Source of the DNA: DASUPK01 sp963743575
Lineage (GTDB): Bacteria; Actinomycetota; Thermoleophilia; Solirubrobacterales; 70-9
Direction: 5' to 3'
Assembly: GCA_963743575.1 (NCBI GenBank)
Contig: CAVUQC010000004.1
Span: forward strand, 248,001 to 312,000
Length of the DNA: 64,000 nucleotides
The position numbers and the translations under genes were made by a program. Positions 16,848 to 24,390 of this stretch are shown here, one piece after another. The notes under the pieces are model-generated. The model ran no database searches. It was not told the origin of the DNA and was given only the letters and a program-made list of their open reading frames with translations. The stretch's first letter is position 1. Every line of letters begins with the position of its first letter.

Positions 16848-17975
16848 GTGAGGAGAGGGGTTCCCGGCAGAGGGTTCGCGTGGGCGGTCGTGGCGGTCGC
16901 CCTGCTCGTTCCGGCAGGCGCCGGAGCGGCCACGTACTCGCCCGTTGACCAGCCTGGGCCGCCATTGACCGTCTCGCAGGACAAACTCGATGCGAGCCTG
17001 CAGTGCTCGGGCGACCCGACGAGCGGTCCAGCGCCGGTACTTCTGGTCCCAGGCACAGGCAGCAATCCGGAGCACAACTTCTCGTGGAACTGGGAGCCGG
17101 CACTGACCAACCTCGGGATCTCATGGTGCGCCGTCACGCTCCCGGACAACGCTCTCGGGGACGTCCAGGTCGCCGGCGAGTACGTCGTCAACGGGATCCG
17201 CGCCCTCCACCAGCGCGCCGGACGGCGGATCTCGATCCTCGGCCACAGCCAGGGCGGGATGCTGCCTCGCTGGGCGCTCCGTTTCTGGCCCGACACGAGG
17301 GCGATGGTCGACGATCAGATCGGACTCGCCCCGAGCAACCACGGGACCACCGGTGCCGAGGTGCTCTGCTCCGTGTCGTGCGCGGCGGCCGACTGGCAGC
17401 AATCCGACCGCTCCGAGTTCGTCAAGGCGCTCAACTCCTACCAGGGGACTTTCTCCGGAATCTCCTACACGGAGATCTACAGCCACTTCGACGAGATCGT
17501 CACACCCAACTCCGATGACACCGGGAGCTCGTCGCTCCACACGGGCGATGGTTCGATCACCAACGTCGCCATCCAGGATCTCTGTCCCGCCGATCCGTCC
17601 GAGCACCTGGCGATCGGGACGCAGGACCTGGTCGCCTATGACCTTGCTGTTGACGCGCTCGAGCATCCGGGGCCAGCCGACCCGACACGGGCCGCGGCGG
17701 CCGACCCCGGCATCTGCACGCCCCTCGGTCTGATGCCCGGGATCAACCCCGCCACCTACCCGACCGATCTCGCGGCCGCGGCGCTCGATCTGGCGACCAA
17801 CACGGCCACAGCGCCCGCTGTCGCTGCCGAGCCGCCGCTCGCCTGCTACGTGACGGCGAGCTGCCCAGAGGGCGGCACAGCGCCCGCGACCGCCAGATCG
17901 ATGCCTAAGAAATGCAAGAAGGGGAAGCATCTGAAGCACGGCAAGTGCGTGCGGAAGAGACACAAGCAGCGGTAG
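16848..17975 (+). CDS. secreted lipase related to Candida antarctica lipase B
   Basis: A 375-residue alpha/beta hydrolase with a signal peptide (residues 1-25, ending AGAGA). The order of motifs follows CalB closely. The oxyanion segment is LLVPGTGSNP, then NWEPALTNLGISWC and QVAGEYVVNGI. The nucleophile Ser134 is in GHSQGG, the acid Asp215 in FDEIVTP and His253 in PSEHLAIG. These match Ser/Asp/His of CalB by order and context. The last 22 residues are a cationic tail with two Cys (starting PKKCKKGKHLKHGKC). The GTG start was chosen because it directly precedes the signal peptide; a GTG 39 nt upstream is possible. The next gene overlaps its end by 31 nt. It probably hydrolyses esters or triglycerides outside the cell. 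Confidence 0.85.
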   Translation: MRRGVPGRGFAWAVVAVALLVPAGAGAATYSPVDQPGPPLTVSQDKLDASLQCSGDPTSGPAPVLLVPGTGSNPEHNFSWNWEPALTNLGISWCAVTLPDNALGDVQVAGEYVVNGIRALHQRAGRRISILGHSQGGMLPRWALRFWPDTRAMVDDQIGLAPSNHGTTGAEVLCSVSCAAADWQQSDRSEFVKALNSYQGTFSGISYTEIYSHFDEIVTPNSDDTGSSSLHTGDGSITNVAIQDLCPADPSEHLAIGTQDLVAYDLAVDALEHPGPADPTRAAAADPGICTPLGLMPGINPATYPTDLAAAALDLATNTATAPAVAAEPPLACYVTASCPEGGTAPATARSMPKKCKKGKHLKHGKCVRKRHKQR

Positions 17976-18844
17976 CCGTCATCGGCGCCGGCGGCACCAT
18001 GGGCCTGCCGATGGCGCGGAACATCGCCCGGGCCGGCATCGAGGTGCGGGCGTGGAACCGGTCGGGCGAGAAGACGGAGCCTCTCGCCGAGGACGGGATC
18101 GAGGTCCTCGACACGGCGGCCGAGGCGGCCACGGGCGCATCGGCCGTGCTGACCATCCTCAGCGACGCCGAGGCCGTTGCCGACGCCATGGAGGGCGACG
18201 ACGGAGTGTTGGCCGGCGCCGACCGGGACGCCCTCTGGCTGCAGATGAGCACCATCGGCATCGAGGGGACCGAGCGCTGCGTCACGCTCGCCGAGGAAAA
18301 CGCGCTGACCCTCGTGGATGCGCCCGTTGTCGGGACGAAGAAGCCGGCTGAGGAGGGCAAGCTGACCGTGCTCGCCTCCGGGCCGGAGCAGGCCCAGTCG
18401 CGATGCGAGCCGGTCTTCGATGCGATCTCCCAGAAGGCGGTGTGGCTGGGGGAGGCCGGTGCCGGGACGCGGATGAAGCTGGTGATCAACTCCTGGCTGC
18501 TCTCGCTGGTCGAGGGACTGGCCGAGACGATCGCCTTCGCAGAAGGCATCGACGTCGATCCCGCGCAGTTCCTGGAAACGATCTCCGGCAGTCCGATCGA
18601 CAACGCCTATGCCCAGATGAAGGGCAGGATGATGATTGAGCGCAGCTTCGAGCCGGCCTTCAAGCTCGACCTCGCTGCCAAGGACGCCCGCCTGGTGCTC
18701 GAGGCAGCGCAGCGCCACGATCTGGACCTGCCGATGCTGGACGCCGTCCGGTCCCAGCTGGAGGAGGCCGCAGAGGAGCACGGGGAGAAGGACATGTCGG
18801 CCGCCTACCTGGCAAGCGCGCCGAAGGACTCGGCCCGGCCCTGA
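17945..18844 (+). CDS. 3-hydroxyisobutyrate dehydrogenase-family NAD(P)-dependent oxidoreductase
   Basis: A 299-residue beta-hydroxyacid dehydrogenase. It has the N-terminal Rossmann motif VAVIGAGGTMGLPMARNI, the substrate-binding segment DAPVVGTKKPAEEGKL (variant of the DAPVSGG motif), and the catalytic lysine region GTRMKLVINSWL. The C-terminal dimerisation domain ends with LDLAAKDARLVLEAA. The start is a GTG inside the lipase gene, the only start before the Rossmann strand, so the two genes overlap by 31 nt. The substrate could be 3-hydroxyisobutyrate, a tartronate semialdehyde-type acid or another beta-hydroxyacid; context does not decide. Confidence 0.85.
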   Translation: MRAEETQAAVAVIGAGGTMGLPMARNIARAGIEVRAWNRSGEKTEPLAEDGIEVLDTAAEAATGASAVLTILSDAEAVADAMEGDDGVLAGADRDALWLQMSTIGIEGTERCVTLAEENALTLVDAPVVGTKKPAEEGKLTVLASGPEQAQSRCEPVFDAISQKAVWLGEAGAGTRMKLVINSWLLSLVEGLAETIAFAEGIDVDPAQFLETISGSPIDNAYAQMKGRMMIERSFEPAFKLDLAAKDARLVLEAAQRHDLDLPMLDAVRSQLEEAAEEHGEKDMSAAYLASAPKDSARP

Positions 18845-18879
18845 AGCTCGTCCTGGCTACCATTGCCTTCACATAGCGC

Positions 18880-19239
18880 GGGGCCGAATTGGATTCGACT
18901 TGGTCATCCGTGCGATTAGGTTGCAGGTCGAGGTTCCAGGAGGCCTCGTTAAACACCTGGACCAACCAATACGTGCGGACCATGAGTTCGCTCTCGCCGC
19001 TTAGCTAGAACCTAGGCAGCGTGTGTCGGCCCACCCGAGCCCGAGGGGTGGGATCACCGGCATCAGCATCGGGCTCACCCGGACGGACCGTCCCGACCAC
19101 CCGGGGAAAATGAAGGGACTTGGCCCCTCGGCATCTCTCGCCGGCTGCAGAGGTCAAGGGGCGAGAACAAAGCGCCGGCTATACCTGTAGACACCGATCG
19201 TTCGTGACCGAGGACGCGGCTTCGATGCCGCCGGCTCCA
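18880..19239 (+). ncRNA. ssrA: transfer-messenger RNA (tmRNA)
   Basis: The 5' end GGGGCCGAATTGGATTCGAC and the 3' end CGGCTCCA form the tmRNA acceptor stem (seven pairs, including the usual G-U at position 3). A T-arm with TTCGAT precedes it; the CCA tail is only partly encoded. After CCTCGTTAAAC comes AATACGT, matching the context before the E. coli resume codon, then a short frame GCG GAC CAT GAG TTC GCT CTC GCC GCT TAG. The predicted proteolysis tag is therefore ADHEFALAA, ending in the conserved ALAA. At 360 nt the gene has the normal length. It rescues stalled ribosomes with SmpB encoded upstream. Confidence 0.95.
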
Positions 19240-19261
19240 TTTTGAAGTGATGAGTAGGCTT

Positions 19262-19293
19262 CCCCACTCGACTACTTGACTGAGGGAGTGGGG
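19262..19293 (+). other. hairpin between tmRNA and the hydrolase start codon
   Basis: CCCCACTC pairs with GAGTGGGG (8 bp, 16-nt loop). It ends 2 nt before the ATG of the hydrolase gene and covers its only purine-rich ribosome site. It could be the tmRNA terminator, although no T-tract follows, or a structure that limits translation of the hydrolase. Confidence 0.4.
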
Positions 19294-19295
19294 AG

Positions 19296-20135
19296 ATGCC
19301 GATTTCGGAGCGCGAGAGCAAGGAAGTCGAGGCGGCCAATAGGTCGGGTACGACGCCGGTCGTCTTCATCCACGGGCTCTGGCTGCTGCCGAGCAGCTGG
19401 GCCAACTGGGCTGAGTTCTTCAAGAAGGGGGGCTACGCGCCGCTCACGCCCGACTGGCCGGACGACCCCGACACCGTCGAGCAGGCGCGGGCGAACCCAG
19501 ACGTGCTGGCGAAGAAGACGCTGAAGCAGATCGCAGACCACACCGCCCAGGTGATTGGAGGCCTGACGAAGAAGCCGGCGGTGATGGGGCATTCCACCGG
19601 GGGTTTGCTCGCGCAGCTGATCGCCGACCGTGGCCTGTCCGCCGCCACGGTGGCCATCGATCCAGGCCCGTTTCGGGGTGTGCTGCCGTTGCCGATCTCG
19701 GCGCTGCGTTCCGCAGGCCCGGTACTGAAGAATCCGCTCAACCGCAGCAAGGCGGTCACCCTCACCTTCGACCAGTTCAAGTACGGCTGGGCGAATGCCC
19801 TCGACGACGACGAGGCGAAGCGCCTCTACGAGACCTACCACGTGGCCGCGTCGGGGGCGGCTCTGATGCAGATGGCGAACGCCAATCTCAATCCGTTCAC
19901 CGAGGCCAAGCTGGACCCGAAGAACCCCGAGCGGGGACCGCTGCTGGTCATCGACGGCGAGAAGGACCACACGGTTCCGTGGGCGATCGCGAACGCCTCC
20001 TACAAGAGGCAGAGCAAGAACCCGAGCCCCACGGAGATCAAGCAGATGCCGAACCGCGGTCACGCGCTCACGATCGACCACGGCTGGGAAGAGGTCGCCC
20101 AGGCGGCACTCGACTTCGTCAAGCGCTTCACCTAG
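19296..20135 (+). CDS. alpha/beta hydrolase
   Basis: A 279-residue cytoplasmic hydrolase. It has TTPVVFIHGLWLLPSSW (oxyanion region), the nucleophile elbow GHSTGG (Ser near residue 101), the acid in VIDGEKDHTVP and the His in PNRGHALTIDHGW. No signal peptide is present. The family includes esterases, non-haem haloperoxidase-like and lactone hydrolases; the substrate cannot be deduced. It follows tmRNA directly but probably has its own control (see the hairpin overlapping its ribosome site). Confidence 0.85.
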   Translation: MPISERESKEVEAANRSGTTPVVFIHGLWLLPSSWANWAEFFKKGGYAPLTPDWPDDPDTVEQARANPDVLAKKTLKQIADHTAQVIGGLTKKPAVMGHSTGGLLAQLIADRGLSAATVAIDPGPFRGVLPLPISALRSAGPVLKNPLNRSKAVTLTFDQFKYGWANALDDDEAKRLYETYHVAASGAALMQMANANLNPFTEAKLDPKNPERGPLLVIDGEKDHTVPWAIANASYKRQSKNPSPTEIKQMPNRGHALTIDHGWEEVAQAALDFVKRFT

Positions 20136-20207
20136 TCCCGCCCAAGGAGGTCCGCCGTCTCGTCTGAGCCAAGTGAGGTTCGCTACACCAGCAGCGCCGG
20201 ACGATGG

Positions 20208-21677
20208 GTGCTGGCGGTCGCGGTGCTCGGGTCAGGGATGGCCTTCCTCGATGGGACGGTCGTCAACGTCGCATTGCCGACCATCGGGGAGGATCTGAAC
20301 GCCTCGACGAGCGCGCTTCAATGGATCCTCAACGGATACACGCTTGCGCTCGCCTCGCTGATCCTCCTCGGTGGCTCGCTGGGCGACCGTCACGGACGTC
20401 GCCGCATTTTCGTCCTCGGCGTCATCATCTTCACCGCGGCCTCCCTGCTCTGCGCGGTGTCTCCGACCGTCGAGATCTTGATTGGCGCCCGGGTCGTGCA
20501 GGGAATCGGCGGAGCGCTGCTGACTCCGGGCAGCCTGGCGATGATCGAATCGGCCTTCAGGGCGTCCGACAGGCCGCGCGCGATCGGTGCCTGGTCGGGC
20601 CTCACCGGAGTTGCCTCGGCCGTGGGTCCGCTGCTCGGCGGCTACCTGGTCCAAGCGTTCTCCTGGCGCGCGGTCTTTCTGATCAACCTCCCGATCGGGG
20701 CGCTCGTCGTCGGGCTGGCACACCATGTACCCGAGAGCCGCGACCCAGGCGCGCATGGTCGTCTCGACATCCCTGGCGCTGTCTGCGGCGCATTGGGCCT
20801 GGCGGGAGTCACGTATGCGCTCATCGAGGGCTCGGGGAACGGGCTCTCAGCGTCGATCATCGCGACCGGCGTCGTCGGGGTGGTTGGTCTGGCGGCCTTC
20901 GTGATCACCGAGATGCGCAGCGCCAACCCGATGATGCCTCTGGGGATGTTCTCCTCGCGGCAGTTCACGGGCGCCAACATCGTCACCTTCGTCGTCTATG
21001 CGGCCATCGGGAGTTTCTTCTTCCTGCTGATCGCCTTTCTGCAGATCTCGCTCGGCTACTCGCCGATCGCCGCGGGGGCCGCCACGCTACCGGTCACGCT
21101 GCTCATGCTTGGCCTCTCGGCTCGCTCCGGTGCCCTGGCTCAGCGAATCGGGCCGAGGATCCCGCTGGCCGTCGGCCCGCTGATCATCGCCGTCGGCCTG
21201 CTGCTCCTGACGCAGATCAAGCCAGGCGATAGCTACGTGGCGAATGTCCTCCCGGGCGTCGTCATATTCGGGCTGGGGCTCACGCTCGTCGCCACGCCGG
21301 TCACGGCGACTGTGCTCGCGGCTGCCGACCAGAGTCATGCCGGGATCGCGTCGGGGATCAACAACGCGGTGGCGCGGGTCGCGAACCTGCTCGCGGTCGC
21401 CGCGCTGCCGCTCGTCGCGAATCTCGGCGGCGAGCGCTTCTACCAGCCGGCGGCGATGACCGACGGCTTCCACATCGCCATGGCGGTCGCTGCGGGTCTC
21501 TCGGTCGTCGGCGGGGTCATCGCCTGGTTCACGATCAGCGACGACGCGCTCCGAGCGGAGCCGGAGCGGAGAGGGCAACCCTCCGGCGAGGCGCCGACCG
21601 GGTACTCCTGCGCGCTTGCCGGGCCGCCCGTATTCACCGGGAGTGGTGGCGGTCTGCGGGAAAACCCTCAGGCGTAA
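20208..21677 (+). CDS. DHA2-family MFS exporter (EmrB/QacA-like), start uncertain
   Basis: A 489-residue major facilitator with 14 predicted helices. It carries the DHA2 motifs LDGTVVNVALPTIGEDL in helix 1, GGSLGDRHGRRRIF after helix 2 and GARVVQGIGGALLTPGSLAM in helix 4. Such proteins export drugs or toxic metabolites by proton antiport. The GTG start used lies inside helix 1. In-frame sequence upstream (RYTSSAGRW) looks native but has no start codon, while an AAGGAGG site sits 57 nt upstream. A base change or a non-standard start is therefore likely, and the real N-terminus may be about 15-18 residues longer. Confidence 0.85.
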   Translation: MLAVAVLGSGMAFLDGTVVNVALPTIGEDLNASTSALQWILNGYTLALASLILLGGSLGDRHGRRRIFVLGVIIFTAASLLCAVSPTVEILIGARVVQGIGGALLTPGSLAMIESAFRASDRPRAIGAWSGLTGVASAVGPLLGGYLVQAFSWRAVFLINLPIGALVVGLAHHVPESRDPGAHGRLDIPGAVCGALGLAGVTYALIEGSGNGLSASIIATGVVGVVGLAAFVITEMRSANPMMPLGMFSSRQFTGANIVTFVVYAAIGSFFFLLIAFLQISLGYSPIAAGAATLPVTLLMLGLSARSGALAQRIGPRIPLAVGPLIIAVGLLLLTQIKPGDSYVANVLPGVVIFGLGLTLVATPVTATVLAAADQSHAGIASGINNAVARVANLLAVAALPLVANLGGERFYQPAAMTDGFHIAMAVAAGLSVVGGVIAWFTISDDALRAEPERRGQPSGEAPTGYSCALAGPPVFTGSGGGLRENPQA

Positions 21678-21727
21678 TGCCGCCTAACACGGATGACATC
21701 GGTACCTGGGCGGGGGAGGATGTGCCC

Positions 21728-21841
21728 ATGCCGAGCATCTGGGTCATCGTCGGAGCTGCCATCGGGGCGATCAATCTGAGGTTGATCATTCCCGCCGCCG
21801 CCGCCTTCCTCGGCATCGGCAAGTACGCTGCCCGCGCCTAG
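21728..21841 (+). CDS. small hydrophobic protein (37 aa)
   Basis: ATG preceded by GGGGGAGG. The product is almost entirely one or two membrane segments (MPSIWVIVGAAIGAINLRLI, then PAAAAFLGIGKY). It is too short for family assignment; a single-pass membrane peptide is likely if expressed. Confidence 0.4.
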   Translation: MPSIWVIVGAAIGAINLRLIIPAAAAFLGIGKYAARA

Positions 21842-21937
21842 CGCCAGCGGGCTTGCCTGGGACATAAGTCACGGCTAATGACGCCAGTCAGGCGGCGTTC
21901 AGGTCGCGCGTGCCACCCTTGCCGCGCTCGGAGATGA

Positions 21938-22084
21938 CCACCAACGCAAACGGGCGATGAGGTGCTGGACGCGATCATCCGCGAGACGCCGCCGAGCCAC
22001 GTCTCCCATTGGCTGCACGTCGATCCCCCGGAGCGGATCAGGCATCTGGGAGTCCCTCTGAAGGTCGTGACGGCGAGCCATTGA
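21938..22084 (+). pseudogene. possible C-terminal remnant of a UspA-like protein
   Basis: After a stop, the frame reads DEVLDAIIRETPPSHVSHWL and HVDPPERIRHLGVPLKVVTA with no usable start. The pattern (helix, PP, HWL, ER, then a GVPLKVV strand) resembles the C-terminus of universal-stress-protein-like domains of actinobacteria. Upstream pieces appear in another frame. I read it tentatively as a decayed gene. Confidence 0.3.
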
Positions 22085-22101
22085 GGGAGCTCTAACCCGA
22101 C

Positions 22102-22263
22102 ATGCGTGGACAACCGATCTGGGGACTGAGCGTATGGGGCGGAGTCATCTGCACCCTGTTCGCCCTCAGCTCGGCCATGCACGGGTCGCTCGGAGCGAGC
22201 GCCGTGCTCACCGCGGGGGCCCTGTTTCTATTCGCCTGGGCGCTCTGGCTCGCCGGCCACTGA
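22102..22263 (+). CDS. small membrane protein (53 aa)
   Basis: ATG to TGA, 53 residues with two hydrophobic segments (SVWGGVICTLFALSSAMHG and ALFLFAWALWLAGH) and no charged interior. No family is recognised. It lies 99 nt upstream of a two-component system on the same strand and could be its neighbour in function, but nothing shows this directly. Confidence 0.5.
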   Translation: MRGQPIWGLSVWGGVICTLFALSSAMHGSLGASAVLTAGALFLFAWALWLAGH

Positions 22264-22330
22264 GTGCCGATCAGGAGGTTCTCAGGCCCTCGCTCGCATT
22301 TCTAAGCGGTCACTTGTCTCGTCCATGCGC

Positions 22331-22347
22331 TTCAGGAGTTATTCAGG
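22331..22347 (+). promoter_or_regulatory. direct repeat TTCAGG-N5-TTCAGG, candidate response-regulator site
   Basis: Two TTCAGG copies start 11 nt apart, the one-turn spacing favoured by OmpR/PhoB-type regulators. They lie 16-32 nt before the start of just such a regulator gene, suggesting autoregulation. Confidence 0.35.
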
Positions 22348-22362
22348 TAGCGGGATCACCCT

Positions 22363-23037
22363 GTGTGGGTGCTTCCGCGCGTATTGGTGATCGAAGATGA
22401 CGCCGACCTCCGTCGCCTGCTTCGCCGGGGGCTGGAAGAGGAAGGCTTCGAGGTGGTCCAGGCGATCCGTGGGGAGGATGCCGTCGCCCTTGCCGAGGCC
22501 GATCCACCCAACCTCCTGGTGGTCGACATCGGGCTGCCTGATGCCGACGGCCGCGATGTGGTCCAGGCGGTCCGAGCGCGAGAGGTCGATGCGCCCGTCC
22601 TGTTCCTGACAGCGCGCGACGCGATGGTCGATCGCCTCGCCGGCTTCAGCGCTGGTGGCGACGACTATCTGACGAAGCCGTTTGAATTCGCCGAGCTGCT
22701 TGCTCGTCTGCGCGCGCTGCTCCGCCGGGCGCCGGGGACGCTGCCGGTGGCGGTCGCCGGCGATCTCCGCCTCGACCCGTCTGCTCATGCGGTCTCATCC
22801 GGGAAGGCGAGCGTGTCTCTCACACCGACCGAGTTCAGGCTGCTGGGCGCCTTGGCCGGCAGGCAGGGTGAGACTCTCCGCCGGCGGGAGCTGATTGCGA
22901 GCGGTTGGCCCAGCGGCGCGATTGTTCACGACAACACGCTCGACGTTTACCTGGCGCGCTTGCGGAAGAAGCTCTCCGGACTGCCCACCGAAGCCAGGAT
23001 CGGCACCGTGCACGGCGTCGGCTACCGCCTGGAATGA
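22363..23037 (+). CDS. OmpR/PhoB-family response regulator
   Basis: A 224-residue two-domain regulator. The receiver domain (1-115) has the acidic pocket IEDDADLR, the phospho-acceptor Asp in LLVVDIGLPDADG, and KP in YLTKPFEFAEL. The winged-helix DNA-binding domain (130-222) has TPTEFRLLGAL and the C-terminal VHGVGYRLE signature. The start is GTG; a second GTG 6 nt later is possible. The stop overlaps the histidine kinase start (ATGA), so the two are co-translated. It resembles QseB/TcrA-type regulators; the stimulus is unknown. Confidence 0.93.
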   Translation: MWVLPRVLVIEDDADLRRLLRRGLEEEGFEVVQAIRGEDAVALAEADPPNLLVVDIGLPDADGRDVVQAVRAREVDAPVLFLTARDAMVDRLAGFSAGGDDYLTKPFEFAELLARLRALLRRAPGTLPVAVAGDLRLDPSAHAVSSGKASVSLTPTEFRLLGALAGRQGETLRRRELIASGWPSGAIVHDNTLDVYLARLRKKLSGLPTEARIGTVHGVGYRLE

Positions 23038-24383
23038 GCCGCTTCAGCCTCAGGACCCGGCTGACCATCCTCGTTACGGTGGCGGCTGCGATCACCCTCG
23101 CCGTGCTGACCGCCGGGTTCAACCTTTTGCTGCGCTCGAATCTCGACGGCGATGCCAACCGTGTCCTGCAGGCGCGCGCGTCGGCCGCCCTCGAGGAGGT
23201 CTCGGTCAACAATGGATCTGTTCGGGTCAAAGAGAGTGCCGACCGGGCGTTGCCGGACTCCCAGGTGTGGATCTATTCCGGAACACACGCGATCGAGCGT
23301 CCGCCCGGACCTGACTCCGCGCAGCGGCTGGCGGACTCGCTCGCTCGCAGCCCGCGGGCTCACGCCGAGGACTCCACCGCGGACACTCGCCTTCTCGGCG
23401 TTCCTGTCGTGCAGGGTGGGGCCAGGGCCGGCACCGTGGTCGCCGCGATCTCCCTCGAGCCGTACGAGCACTCAGCGTCGAAGGCCCTGGGGGCCTCCCT
23501 GATCTACGCCGCCGCGGCTCTGTTGATGGTGGTGATCGCCACCCGGCTGGTGGTGACGCGCGCCCTCCGGCCGGTGGCGCTGATGACGACTGAGGCCGCC
23601 GAGTGGAGCGACCACGACCTCGATCACCGGTTCAACGTGGGGAAGCCCCACGATGAGCTCACCCAGCTCGCCGCCACGTTCGACGACATGCTCGCTCGTC
23701 TGGCATCGAGCCTGCGTCACGAGCAGCTGCTTTCCGCCGAGCTCTCGCATGAACTCAGGACGCCGTTGGCGGCGATCGTGGCGGAGGCCGAACTGGCGCT
23801 GCGTCGCAAGCGCGGGAGCGAGGAATACAGGGACGCTCTTCGCGAGATCGCGTCGAGCGCGTCGCAGATGCAGAGCACGCTCGAGACCCTGATGGCCGCC
23901 GCAAGGGCCGAGTCGCTCGAGAACCTGGGAACGGCGCCGGCCGACGCGGTCGGCGAGGGCGCGATCGCCACATGCGACAGGGTCGCGCGAGAGGCAGGAA
24001 TGGAGCTTCGTCTGAGCGTCCCCGGCGATTCCAGCAGGGTCGACATCGATGCTGACACCGCCGAGCGCATCCTGGTGCCGCTGATCGAGAACGCCTGCCG
24101 CTACGGCCGCGGCCAGGTGGACGTGACGGTGAGACCCAACGGCGAGGCGGTCGAGTTTCTGGTTCATGACGACGGCCCGGGCATCGATGCAACCGAGCGC
24201 GATCGCATCTTCGAGCCGGGATTTCGCGGTACGGCGGGCTCCACGGACGAACATCGCGGGGCCGGCCTCGGCCTGGCCCTAGCGCGCAGGCTGGCCCGCG
24301 CGGTCGGGGGAGACGTAGAGGCGCTTCAGAACGGCGCGGGCGCAACCTTCCGGGCCCGGGTTCCCCTCGCTAGATCCCGCTAG
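23034..24383 (+). CDS. sensor histidine kinase
   Basis: A 449-residue membrane kinase with two transmembrane helices (about 11-33 and 153-175) flanking an extracellular sensor of about 120 residues. A HAMP linker follows (RALRPVALMT to about 230), then the dimerisation domain with the phospho-acceptor His in SAELSHELRTPLAAIV. The ATPase domain has N (VPLIENACRYG), G1 (DDGPGID) and G2 (GAGLGLALARRLA) boxes. It is coupled to the response regulator by ATGA overlap. The sensor domain has no recognised ligand-binding family. Confidence 0.93.
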   Translation: MSRFSLRTRLTILVTVAAAITLAVLTAGFNLLLRSNLDGDANRVLQARASAALEEVSVNNGSVRVKESADRALPDSQVWIYSGTHAIERPPGPDSAQRLADSLARSPRAHAEDSTADTRLLGVPVVQGGARAGTVVAAISLEPYEHSASKALGASLIYAAAALLMVVIATRLVVTRALRPVALMTTEAAEWSDHDLDHRFNVGKPHDELTQLAATFDDMLARLASSLRHEQLLSAELSHELRTPLAAIVAEAELALRRKRGSEEYRDALREIASSASQMQSTLETLMAAARAESLENLGTAPADAVGEGAIATCDRVAREAGMELRLSVPGDSSRVDIDADTAERILVPLIENACRYGRGQVDVTVRPNGEAVEFLVHDDGPGIDATERDRIFEPGFRGTAGSTDEHRGAGLGLALARRLARAVGGDVEALQNGAGATFRARVPLARSR

Positions 24384-24390
24384 CGACGCG

